Below are positions 27,868 through 39,500 of a stretch of DNA of 64,000 nucleotides, one piece after another (position 1 is the stretch's first letter; every line of letters starts with the position of its first letter). This DNA is from Cylicocyclus nassatus (lineage: Eukaryota; Nematoda; Chromadorea; Rhabditida; Strongylidae). The notes under the pieces are model-generated. The model was given only the letters and a program-made list of their open reading frames with translations. It did not search any database and was not told the origin of the DNA. Location of the stretch: contig CATQJL010000316.1 of the NCBI GenBank assembly GCA_958299035.1, positions 31,251,441 to 31,315,440 on the forward strand, read 5' to 3'. Position numbers and translations under genes: made by a program.

Positions 27868-28335
27868 TTAAAGGCAGAGCACACTTAAAATTTCGCCTTC
27901 CATGCTTTTTGTCATTCTGTGGCCTTTCCGTGCCCCTGATTACAGTTATGACATCAAAATCCTCCAAAGGTCCCAAAAACACCGGTTCCCGGGACCCTCT
28001 CTTCAAACGGCGTACGAGTTTCGAACTGCTCGTCCCCGTCGACATGCCAGCGAGAAGCAGATGCAACTGTTTGACAGCCTGCAATTGCAACTCCAACTGC
28101 AGCGTATGCTGTCGTGGATTCGTCATCTGAAGGAGGCGGACCGCAAGAAGCAACTGCACTGTTGCAACTCCAGTTGCAGTTGCAACAGCATTGCAACGGC
28201 AACAGCACGCTAACGGGATCTCGTCCGAAAAAGGCGGAGTGAGAGAAAAGGGGCGGAGTGAAAAGAAAATCCAGGCGGGTTTTCTCCGCTTAGAAGCAAC
28301 ATTGGGAGACCGAACCAACGCAGTTGGTCTTCTTC
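27868..28335 (+). repeat. TTAAAGGCA-ended MITE copy, degenerate
   Basis: It begins TTAAAGGCAGAG and continues CGCCTTCCATG…GGCCTTTCCGTG. It ends around GAACCAACGCAGTTGGTCTTC. The layout parallels 50697-51050 (CAAAGGCAGCGTCCACC…GGACCAACACGGTTGGTCTAC), and the start parallels 40290 and 43888. It contains TTGCAACT/AGTTGCAG runs at 28080-28200. Confidence 0.5.
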
Positions 28336-29684
28336 TGGGCCCTAGATATACATGGTATAGAGAACTGGTTAACTCTAATTTTGGGTGTACGCTGCCTTCA
28401 ATTCGTGTTTGAATTTGGCAACATGTCAAAATTTCAAATTGGCCTAGGCAAGTGTTTGACCCGCACTCAGCTGATGCGAGTTCACGGTAATTTCTTAATT
28501 GGTTTTATAATATAATATATTGTAAATGCTTCTGCCTTTCTCATACTGCACCTACGAACATGGTGATAGTGTTTTGAAAAGCTTCTGTGTGAAGGACAGT
28601 TACGTTTTGCAGATAACGACAAAGCATTCTATATTTCACCTTTCTCATACTTTTGAAGTTTCTACGAATGCGATGACCAAGCTGAAATGAGTACTTTGAA
28701 AAGTGGGTTTTTTTTCAACAAGAAAGAGCCGCTGCACGGACAGAAATAAGGCTGCCTTATCGACAAATGCAGGGTCAAACTTCTTCACTTTTTTCTTCAC
28801 GCTTAAATGAGTTGTGAAACATATCAGCATACAAATTATGGTAGCAAGGAAATTTGGCAAAACTCTGGTCAATCAAACTTTTTCGAGAATTAAAAAAGTT
28901 TCCGATCAGGGTAAATCTTCATGCTTAAGGGGTTGAAATTTGAGGCAAACCAGATTTGAAAACTGTTTAGGGACTTGTAATACATAAAATAAAGTCAAAA
29001 ACTGTTTTAGAGTTAAGTATTGTTGAAAGCAAAATGCAGCTGAATCAATTAGTAGTTGAAATACGAACGATGGAAAAAAATTGATGGCTGCAAATTGATG
29101 GGCCGCATCTTACTTTCCTATATAATAATAAAAACTCTAGATAAATTATCACACTATAAGATATCGAGGTTACAAAGAAACTTCTCAAAAACTGCCTTCA
29201 AAGAGTACCTGTGCTAGTAAAAACCTATCAATTTTTAGACGATATTTCTTTCTATAACAGTTTTACAACAGTCATTGGTTTTTAAGCCCACCCAATAACG
29301 TTGTATATAAAAAGAGCTAAAAATAGTGTTCTTGTGTAGGAAATATAAAGCGCTTTGAAGTTTTTATTTCTCCAAACTCATTGCCGTAGACGGTGTTTGA
29401 TGCCGATAAAATACAAAACGTATATGAGGAACAAAAAAGCATCATGGTCTGACTTGAACAACTGAACATAAAATTGCCGCTACAAAAAAAACACGACCCA
29501 CTCTATTTTTTTGAAGTTTGAGGAGGTCTTTCTGAAAAAGATGTACTAAAAGAGTTTCGAGGTCTCGTGTATCACTAGGCGTGACCCTTTCTTGTGTTAG
29601 GTACTTCCGGATTTTCGCTTCAGCATCCTTTGATGACTAAGTATGTGTTAACACGATCCACTCTGCTCCTTTTTATTGAAATTA
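28336..29684. other. Unassigned AT-rich stretch
   Basis: No supported gene or complete element. GCCTTCAAAGAGTACCTGTG at 29193 resembles a terminus of the TTYAAAGGCA MITE group. Confidence 0.35.
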
Positions 29685-30572
29685 CAGGGTGGGGCAAATA
29701 ATTTCGACTTTAAATTTGTGCCACATATTGCTGCGATCATCTTCTACAAATCACACTTTGGCTGACTAAAATGCTTGCCATATTTTTTTTGTAAAAGTTA
29801 GATTTATCAGACATGTTCTGCAAAGTAAGAAAATCGAAATTTTTGGTCTTCACAACTTATCTTGCAGCTAAAGATACAGTGGATATTCTAGAGCACTCTT
29901 CGACGCATACAGTGTAGAGGAGGCTCTGCGCTATCAATTCGTAGTCGTTGCGTTTGTCAGATACTATTCTTTAAAAAATGAAAAATAAAAATTTGTGAAC
30001 ACTACTTGCGTGCCAGTGGCCAATTTTCTCCAAAATAAATTTGAAAGCTATAGGAGCAGAGCAGGCACTGAATACTGGGCTATATTCTTTCCATGAGTCT
30101 TCTATGCAAGCATGTACTTGAGTTTGATCGATCAAGCAATTTCAACACTTTTCAGATTCTGATTTTTCGCTCCCGTTCGCGCTATCGCATCCAAATTTCC
30201 AGTATACGAGTACACTTGCCTTCAATTAAAATTCCGTTTTTCCCTAAACACTGCAAAAAAAATTTTCTTTGTAGTACGTTGTAGCCAAAAGCTTGCTCTC
30301 TCACACCGCACATTTGCCTGGTGAAAGAAACAGTTATCGTAAAGTCGTAGTACGAATTTCATCACGACCTTCTGCGTGCCACGACAGGAGGACTCGCCAA
30401 GATTCGGAAGGGCTGCTTTGAAGCCAGAAGAGGTAATCTCAAAATTTGAGAGCGGCACTGTATTTGTAAGGGTTCAATTTATGTGTGCACTTAAGAACTT
30501 TTTGTTCCGAGGCACTTTCCTTCTGATTTTATCTGAAAAAGTACTAGACTCTCAGAATTTTGCCCCACCCTG
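29685..30572. mobile_element. Tc1/mariner-like MITE, 888 bp
   Basis: Ends CAGGGTGGGGCAAA and TTTTGCCCCACCCTG are perfect inverses over the first 14-15 bases. TA flanks both sides (29683-29684 and 30573-30574). No transposase frame is visible. Confidence 0.8.
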
Positions 30573-30574
30573 TA

Positions 30575-31833
30575 TATACTCTCACCCACGCCCAAATGAA
30601 ACACTTCGAAACTGCTTTCTCAACAGCTTTCTACTTTAGAATTTAAACCAAAAATTTCTTCTCAGTCTTCGCATTCGTAATAATTCGAACCTTCCTGTGT
30701 TTATGTTTTCAGAAAAGGAATTATGAAGCAAAAACAATTCTAGAATTATCGTAAACTTCTGGTAGCTTCTTTTATTTCGTGGTAACCTAATCTCTCCATT
30801 TAACATACAGCAATTTTCAATCAATCGGATTTGTAGTGCATGTTGGAGAGCGAATCCCTTTCTCCTATTTATAGCAATGGCAACTGTCTCCTGTCTTCTC
30901 TACATCCTTACTGTGGTTTAGAAGTTTATGAGCAAGAGATAAGAATACCTTTTCTGGAACTCGATTACTGAGGCTAAGTTTTAAACCATTATATTATGCT
31001 GCTTTTCTCCCAATTTTTTGCATTTTTTCAACGACTGAATATTTCCTTGAGAATAATACGTGCCTATGTAGTTGTTGTGTGGGCATAAGTGCTGAGCGCA
31101 AGAAATGAAAAGGAGTTTTTGTTTTTTTTAGATCTCAGCTTTGGAGGTTTCTGCACTATTCTAAACCATTCTAAGCTTGTGAGACATAATTGATAATTGA
31201 GATTCTATCTAAATTTGGATTCTGATTGAAATCTGTCATTGCGATAAAACCGCTCAAGTAACTTATCATGAGTTAAACTTTCGAACGTAAGCAAAAAGTT
31301 TCATTTTTGAGTGATACAAACATTTTTTAAAGTCGCTTAGATCTTTACACTTTTGACACACTTTTGAATATCAATGAGCCGTACTCTTAAGCTCAGAATC
31401 GGTGCTGAGTTTTGAAGCTGCGTTCGTGTCTTAAGTTCTAAATGTTTCATATACGTGCAAAATCGTTGCAGAAACTCTTTTGGTGGGAGGGACGGTCTCT
31501 CCTAAAAGGGCAGTCTGTGTCTTTCAAACTTTTTGTGGAAAGCTATCTGAATTCCCGAATTTCCTGTTATTCTGTTAGCAGTAGTCTTTCTGAGGAGTAT
31601 GTTCTTCTCCCGCTTCCGTACCCCGTGAAAGTTCCAAATTCATCAGTTGGTAAACGCTTTGGATGTGTTTATATTTTGGCTGGAAGATTGTTATTAGCTT
31701 CTATTAATATTTCTACTGGCCCCACCTCCACCCATTCGGAAAACCCTCTTTGTTAGCCGACCTCTCCCGGCGCTATGCCCTTTTTTTCCATCCAAAAAAA
31801 TCAGCTCCATTAGTGTAGGTAATTACGTCTGCT
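30575..31833. other. Unassigned stretch
   Basis: A 104-codon plus-strand frame (31442-31756) has ordinary composition but no recognised family or splice context. Otherwise nothing is supported. Confidence 0.3.
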
Positions 31834-32046
31834 CAGTGGCGTACCCAGTATCTCCTTTCGGGGGGGGGGGGGGGGTAAAGATTTTTTTCTGATGAAGGTT
31901 CGTAGCGTTAGCCACGCACTCCGAAGAATTCATTGGTACGCTTTCCCAAAATTTTCGCGAGGCCCGGAGAGTAGAAAGCTTGGTTGACCCATGGGCGGTA
32001 TTGAACTGGAGTCTGGTCACGGCCTCACACCACTGCCGCTCCCTCC
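31834..32046 (-). repeat. SINE-like tRNA head ending at a hAT-type terminus
   Basis: On the minus strand, GGGAGCGGCAGTGGTGTGAG is followed by a perfect B box (GTTCAATACC) in a tRNA-like order. The sequence then runs to a C-run and ends in GGTACGCCACTG. That terminus is the inverse of CAGTGGCGTACCC, a typical hAT terminal repeat. It could be a tRNA-derived SINE, or a hAT MITE whose other end (CACCACTG at about 32022) has diverged. No target duplication is seen. Confidence 0.4.
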
Positions 32047-34788
32047 TAGGGATAGGATTGGATAAGAAATTCCTTCAAACTTTGATCATTTTGAATTACC
32101 GCCAAAAATCTTAAACTCTGCCAAAAAATTATCAGTACAAAAGTTTTATGAGCTACTCTATGCAAATGTGAAATATTTGCACTGTTTCGATGTCTCTAGG
32201 AAAATACAAATTTTAATTTTACTTTGGGAACCGCCAAAATTTTTTGATTTGACGCTTTTTTGAAAGTCATAACTTTTCACAAAAACGCCAAAACATTTTT
32301 TGATTGTAAAGAGCAAGCCAAAAAACTCAAGTACGGACGATCTCGATTTTTCTGCATTGTTCCAGATTTTTGGTAACCTAACTCAAAACAATCGGAGGTA
32401 CGTGGTTATCTTTTTTCCATTCGTATTTGTTTGAAGCAGAAGCTCGGCAAGACAATATTTGTGGGCAACCATAAATGAGCAAATCCGTTGAGATAGCGCA
32501 AAGTTACAAATTTCGCAAAATTACAATTTTGAAAATGAAACGGCAGAACTTTTGCAACCTACCTGATATTTATTGTCCCGCAAACAATGATTTTTTGAAA
32601 GCGTTTGCAAAGTTGTTGATTGCTTTTGTTACTTCGTCAGCATTTTGCAATTTCTTTTCGACCATAATGTAGCTGGTTAAATAGTAAACAAAACTGGGCA
32701 ATTATATGAAGTTACCATCTCTGTGCGCATTTTTGCTCTCGTGAAGTATGCTTTAAACAATGCAAAATCTTTTGTACATCACTTCAGAGCTCTTAGGAGT
32801 TTAGGGAGACAATTTTCGCGTCTTATGAAAGAGCCATCTTCTTTTGACTTGTAGCGACATTTCAGAAACTTCTCCAAACTAAGCTCGGTACAGTAATGAA
32901 GCTTTATAAACACACTTATCTGACTGCTTGTGGTAGCAAGCAGAAAAACAAGAAACTATTTTAGTCTGCAAATCTTGGTGAGCGTTATTAGCCTTATTAA
33001 TGCGGTCGCAATCCAATGCAGCCTCTGCGACTTTTTCACCACACTTATATAATTGCTTTTAGCAAACAAACAAAAATCGCACTTATATTTTCATTGAAAA
33101 AACAAATTGGGCTTCCTCAGTGTGAACTGGTTGATTATTTTACTTTTTGTTTTCCGAAATAGCCTGCCTTAGTCAAAATGTTACACAGCCCTTTTAGAAG
33201 AATAATATCCTGCAGATTTTTGTTTATCGATGCTGTAAGTAAATAACCACATCTACGCACGTGATATGATCTTAACTCTAAGGCTAATCCAAAACACTCG
33301 TTACTCTTTCGCAGTTCTCACAAAATTGAGCGATCGTGGTAATGTGCTCGCTACTCTAATGAGCTTGTTCCTGTTTGCGAACAAGTCCGCGAATGCCGCT
33401 TTTCTGCGAACGAGCTTGTATTTGTGCCCATAACGTTGAATTTCTTGAACCAAATACTATGTAAGTTTCGAATAAACACAAATTTCGTCGAATCGTATAC
33501 TTCTTGAGATGATGGATTGGCACCGATTTTTGGAGACAGTTTTAGACCTACCTGCCTTGTAAGTTTTACTCTACAAAAGAAGAAGACAAATGCCGAAGTA
33601 ATGTGAAAAAATTCAAGCAGTTTTCTGTTAGATCGCCAAAAACCTAAGAGGTAATAAATTTCAAATATGTGGTGTCGACTTACTTATTTGAAGTGAGCTG
33701 TTGAGGAAGTATTTGAAGTTTGTAAGAAGGTCGTATGCCCCTTTGAGTTGAAATTTTTGAGAATAGTGTCAAAAATGAACTAAGATGGTTGGCCCTTTGA
33801 AGTTATAATTTTCTATAGAAACGTCAAATCATAGCAAATTTATCTCGACAAGAAGCTAGCTTATCTAACTAGAATTGCCCTTAATTTCGTTTTTTATCGA
33901 GATTTCCGACATTCGGGACTCCTAAAATGGTCAAAATTGAGGCAAATCCTACATTGCACTGTTAACTTTCTATTCTATCAGTCTTACGCCCAAGAGGATC
34001 GTACATCTTATCAACAAAAGGGCGATATATGGACTTTTAAAGCCGTCATTAGTGCTTCCTAGTAAGCTTGGGATTCTCCCTATTGTCTCGGAAGCCCGTT
34101 GTATCATAACTTATTGTTCGTAGTCCAGAAAGGACATACTTTTTAGAAGTTCTCTATGAGCTGTTATTTCGAATAACTTCTGAGAAATTGTATACCAATT
34201 CAGAACAGATTATGCTGCATCAGCTCGTGAATTCAATCAGTCAGCTGTATGGTCTTTCCTAGTTTTTAGTAGAAGCGCAATCACGGAATGGATGCTCATT
34301 ATTGCTCCCATGAGTTAGTTTTTCTCCATTATTGGTAGTTATCTTGATGAATCGAATGGAAAAAGCGTCATCGATGCTAGTTTGGCCACGCTCTTCATTC
34401 AAGTAATTAGTCATTTCAAAATTAGGGCTTTTCACCTTCAAACTTTCACCTTTCAACCAAGTTTTCTCAATATATTAGACATATTCAGTTGGCGCCTCCG
34501 TTCTCTTTCAACCCCAGTCGCTTCAAACCTTCTGGTACAGTGAAAAAACAAGCGACCCAACTTCCCCTTTGCTCTCTTATTCCGAGATAACAAAAAAGTA
34601 ATGCGTAAGCGTATTTAATGAAGCAAATGTTTATGGATCAGTTGCTTAATGGATAACGCAAAAATTTGTGACTATCAAAATGCTTGCACTACTGGGACTC
34701 CAGTCAGTAGGATTATGTTTTGCAGAAGAGCAAGGCAACGTTTTTTTATTTTTTATGAATTATTAACTGTAAACACATTCATTTAGAA
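32047..34788. other. Unassigned AT-rich stretch
   Basis: No exon chain, RNA or element ends are recognised in this 2.7 kb. Confidence 0.4.
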
Positions 34789-35847
34789 CTAGCTGGCTTA
34801 CCCGGCTCCGCCGTATCCGGACCAAACTTGGCACACATACACTTCGGGCCCCGGCGGGTGTCACAGTCCACTTTTCGTTATCGATCGATGTCGATTTTAC
34901 CGATTTTTATCGATTTTTTTGCAGAGTTCACCTACAGGGCTAGGAGTTGGCACAGGGGGGAAGTGAGCATGGGGATTCCGAATACAATATTAGTTTTCAG
35001 GATCGTCCATTACTTTTATTGATTTCATCGATTTTTTGTAAATTTTGACATGCGAGGCTGGGATTTTGCACAGGGGGGTAATCGAGCATGCTGATTACGA
35101 ACACAATATTAGTTTTCAGGATCGTCCATTACTTTTATCGATTTTATCGATTTTTTTGTAAAGTTTGACCTGCGGGGCTGGGAGTTTGTACAGGGGGTAA
35201 TCGAGCATGCAGATTACGAATACAATATTAGTTTTCAAGATCGTCCATTACTTTTATCGATTTTATCGATTTTTTGAAAATTTGAGCTAGGGGGCTGGAA
35301 TTTGGCACAGGGGTGTAATCGAGCGTGCTGATCACCCCCCTTGGGGATGATCAGCATGCTCGATTACCCCCCTGTGCCAACTCCCAGCCCCCTAGCTCAA
35401 ACTTTGCAAAAAAATCGATAAAATCGATAAAAGTAATCGATAATCCTGAAAACCAATATTGTATTCGGAATCCCCATGCTCGATTACCCCCCTGTGCCAA
35501 CTCCCAGCCCCGTAGCTCAAACTTTGCAAAAAAATCGATAAAATCGATAAAAGTAATCGATAATCCTGAAAACCAATATTGTATTCGGAATCCCCATGCT
35601 CGATTACCCCCCTGTGCCAACTCCCAGCCCCGTAGGTGAACTCAGCAAAAAAATCGATAAAAATCGATAAAATCGATATCGATCGATGACGAAAAGTGGC
35701 CTATGACACCCGCCGGGGCCCGAAGTGTATGTGTGCCAAGTTTGGTCCGGATCGGTTCAGAAATGGAATTTTCTATTCGGAACATACGTACACACATACA
35801 TACATACATACATACATACAAACAGACATTCAGCTTTATATATAAGA
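34789..35847 (-). mobile_element. Foldback non-autonomous Helitron, 1059 bp
   Basis: Read on the minus strand it starts TCTTATATATAAAGCTG after an A and ends GCCGGGTAAGCCAGCTAG before a T, with a CGGC-GGA-GCCG hairpin near the end. Its two halves are inverted copies around about 35338. Each begins with the segment containing CCAAACTTGGCACACATACA, continues GGGCCCCGGCGGGTGTCA and a TATCGATCGAT cluster, and then carries several 120-bp units. There are no genes. Confidence 0.9.
35341..35640 (-). repeat. 120-bp tandem array inside the Helitron
   Basis: Units repeat with an exact 120-bp period, for example GTATTCGGAATCCCCATGCT at 35461 and 35581. Each holds CCCAGCCCC, AAACTTTGCAAAAAAATCGA and AATCGATAATCCTGAAAACC. 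The opposite arm (34910-35310) has the same units inverted. This is contiguous tandem repetition with no spacers. Confidence 0.9.
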
Positions 35848-36528
35848 TAGTACTGAAAAATTTCCTTTGGCCATCCATTAAGCTACAACTTCAGCTAACC
35901 AGCCATCTGTTTTCTCAGACAGTGTAAGCGTTTAGTACACGGAGAGTTTAGGTAGTATGCAATTATCATGGAAATTCGTAACTGCATATTATGAATTGAT
36001 AATTTTGAAGAACTTGGGAGTAAACATGAGCTGCTGAAGTATACTTCCAACTTACTAATTTCATCTCCTTATTTATTATACTTCCAGCTCCATGCTTCCA
36101 ATATACTTTATTTGAGGCTAGGGTAAGAAGTCGCAATGTTTTTCATCAATACTGCAATAAAGAAACCATGGGCTTCCATTGACCTTTTCATGTCATGGTT
36201 GAGACATTGTTGGGACTTATACGAGTTGCATTGCAAAAAAACGTAACTTTTTTGGATTGAATATGATTCTCTTTTCACAAAACACACGCTGTGACGTCAT
36301 CATAACTTCACTTTCACGAGAAAGGAGAGGGAACAGGAGGAGGAAGGTGATAAATAAGTGCTTTGATCTGGTTTTTTCTACTTGGATGGATGCTGAAGTA
36401 AACTCCAGCAATTTCTTAGAATGCTTGTTTTTTTCTAAAATTCGTACTGTCCTGCGCTCATTCTGATCATAGCTCAGTTGACTACAATTATATCCAACCC
36501 GCCCAAGTAGCAATTGTAGATCTCGCCT
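35848..36528. other. Region upstream of the chemoreceptor gene
   Basis: No other gene is supported. The chemoreceptor promoter should lie here, but no specific element can be named. Confidence 0.35.
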
Positions 36529-39500
36529 ATGGCTGGAACGTCGCCGCCTATTGATGCTTGGAACTATATACTATTTTCCATCGAGGACATTATGAATGTG
36601 TTATCTATCCCCGTTATTTGCATTTTATTTTACATCTGCATAGTGCAAAGAAATCTTCATGTCAACTTTAGGTAGGTTTGTGTCATTTTCCTAGGTTTCA
36701 AAATGTATTTTTTACCTTGCAGGTGTTTACTGGCCTTGACTGGAGTTGGACATTTGATTTGTTCCTTACATAGACTGATTCTTGTTACTGCCCGTATGTG
36801 CTGCATTGCGCAGCAAGTCACACCTCTTGTGGTTTGTTAGATTTTCGAAATTCCAGAAATTTTTCGGCACTATAACATGACTTTAGAGTAAATTGTTGGT
36901 GGTCCAATATGTTGGCAACAACTTAGCAGTGTTTGCTTGGCTTTTCGTGACCATTGAAAGAGCTATAGCGACCGTATATACAAGCAAATACGAAAAAAGA
37001 TGCAAAAAGCGTATGTGGCCTATTTTCTTGTGCAGCAGTGTCGTAAGTTTTACAGGCCCCAAACTTCTATTATTAGATTTACACTATCTATTTTAAGGTC
37101 TTTCTCGCAGCTGTTGTATGCTACCTCGCACAATCGAATTTGGGCAAGTCCACATTTTATATGTTGTCGTCGCTTCCAAACTCATCTCTGGATTTTTCAG
37201 TCAGAAATTTCGACTTTTACATTATGGGAATCCATATTTCACTTGTAGTTATCTGCTTTGTGGTAAGATTTTTGCTAGATTCAATTTAGTTTAGCTCAGT
37301 TTTCAAAATAGGATTGGTTATGCGAAGGTGGGCCTTAAAGGCACCTCCAGGCAAATCTGGGTATATGGGGATCTCACATGGATTGTAACTTTGGGGCACT
37401 AACTAGCCACTGCCCAACCGGCAGCCCAGGTCGTGTTCTAAATTCTGAGATATTTATTCGCCTCCAAACTGGACCTCAGGATGTATCTTGCATGGATTCA
37501 TGGCGCAACACATCAGTCTCGCGTAGGTCCTGCCGCGAAAGCATGCAAACACGATGCAGGTCGTCCGATAATACGATCCTGAGGTCCAGTTTGAGGACCT
37601 ATATCTCAGCCATAGTGAGTCGTTTGCGCTGCAGCTTAGGCCGTGCCTTGGTTAGTGCCCCAGAATCACTTTCCACGTAAAATCCCCATAAGTTCAAATT
37701 TGCCTGGTCGCTGCCTTCAAGCTTGGAGCAGAATCGCGAATTTATCCCGCAAAATGTCGCGCGATAAATTCGTTGTTTCTCTCAGTCCCAATCATGCCAA
37801 AAATGTCATGGCGGGAGAGGGTCGCTAGAGCCGTTAGACTTGCAAAATGCTTGTCTGTTCTCTCTCTCTCTCTCTCTTTTCAGTCTTCTCGCTCTCCCTG
37901 ATGGGTGCATGCGCAAACTCTTAGCGCTGCGTGCGCGCAAAGTTACGCCAACAGTTCAGCCTAAACCCGGTTGGGACAGACTGTATGTAGGCTTAACCGA
38001 AATTGGCGTCGATAGTTGTTTAAGTTTGCCAAGCCGCACGAAGAAAAGGGACAGCATTTCTTGACAAGTGTTGCTCGCATAACAACGTATCTTCAACTTC
38101 TAAACGTGCCGTTCTGTGTATGCTTTGATCGATAAAAGAGCAATTAATTGGAGTTTATGAGCTACAAAACTCGGAAGGACAAATTTACAATTTTAGACAC
38201 AGCTCTCGACGTCGTCCCAAATCGGCAAACAGCAGATTAAAGTCACATTGTTTAAGAGTAGGCATCTGAGTGAAGCTGTGAAAGATCTACGTTTGATTGT
38301 GTATGATTTAAACTAAAGGAGGAGTAGAAACAACCGCTCTTTATTCTGATTAGCTGTGTGAATAGGCCTTGACCTCAGGAGTTCCGAAGTGCACTGGTCG
38401 ATTTTCAACTATGCAAAACATTGGTTTCCGTTATGGAATGAATTTAAAAACAGCTAGGTTCTAGCTTTGATATCGAACAGCTAAGATTTTCGAGATTTTC
38501 GAACAATGTTTTAGTAGTTGAATCATTTTGTTTGGTCCTAGCTATTGTATGTCTCATAATTTTTTTACCGTTTTTACTTTCTTCCGCTATGACTCATACT
38601 GTTGCGGCTCGGTAGGCTCTGCGCCCCCTCACCTAGCGCTCGACAGCCTTGCGCTGCAGCTCCTGTCCCCTTAGGGCTCCCGCGGTTGCGGGTGGGCCCT
38701 ACCCACAACGGCGCGTTACGCACACTGTACACGAAACAATAAACATACATAAGTTTACTAAAAACTAAACACACAAAGGATACACGACATAAAACAAATA
38801 TAAAATTACATTCACCACCGGGAGAGTTAAGCTCTACCCCGGGCTACCGATGGGGACTCTAGCTTACTCACAATCACACACTAACACACTTTCACACTCT
38901 CCCGGCATCCAAGGGAGCTACCCACAGGCCGGCAGCGCGCCGCCAAGGCAGCAGCTACGGCACGCAACACCGACCCCATAATGTTAACCAGCTACATCGA
39001 ACTAAGCTCCCAACGACTCCTGCGCGACCACGGCGCTTCGTGATGTTCATCATCTTGGAATTCTATCCTCGCGCGTTCATCCAAACAATTCATCAACAAT
39101 CCATCCAATCGCGCGAGGCACGGGGACGTAGACACGACGACGATATCGTGGAAACCCAGCCAATCATTAATGAAAGCGGCACGACGATAGTAGTAAGATG
39201 ATAAGACGAGAGAGGCCGCAATGGCGCGCGTACGCGCTATTTATAGCGGTGGCTGCGGCGTGCCTACGTGGTGTGGTCTCGGAGCGAACAAGGTAGCCGC
39301 CGTGAAGCACTGGACCGTGCTCATGACAGAGACGCGCGGCAACACGGTGCTCCCGGCCACATGCTGTGAGGAGCGGTCGATCGCGAGCCGCGACACATAC
39401 TATTCTTGTTAACAAGGTTTTGAAGTACCTTTCAACAAAGCAAAGCAAGCTCTACAAGATTACCCCCAAACACATGCTCAAAGTCTATTCTATATAAAGT

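Noticed and set aside
35325..35639. 104-codon frame with repeated SSNFAKKSIKSI
   Set aside because: It is the 120-bp Helitron repeat read through; the period of 40 residues equals the repeat length.
35341..35640. Regular repeats that could suggest a CRISPR array
   Set aside because: Units are contiguous 120-bp tandems without unique spacers, inside a Helitron of a eukaryote.
37378..37680. 100-codon frame right after receptor exon 4
   Set aside because: It lies wholly in a palindromic MITE; the receptor continues at 41908 instead.
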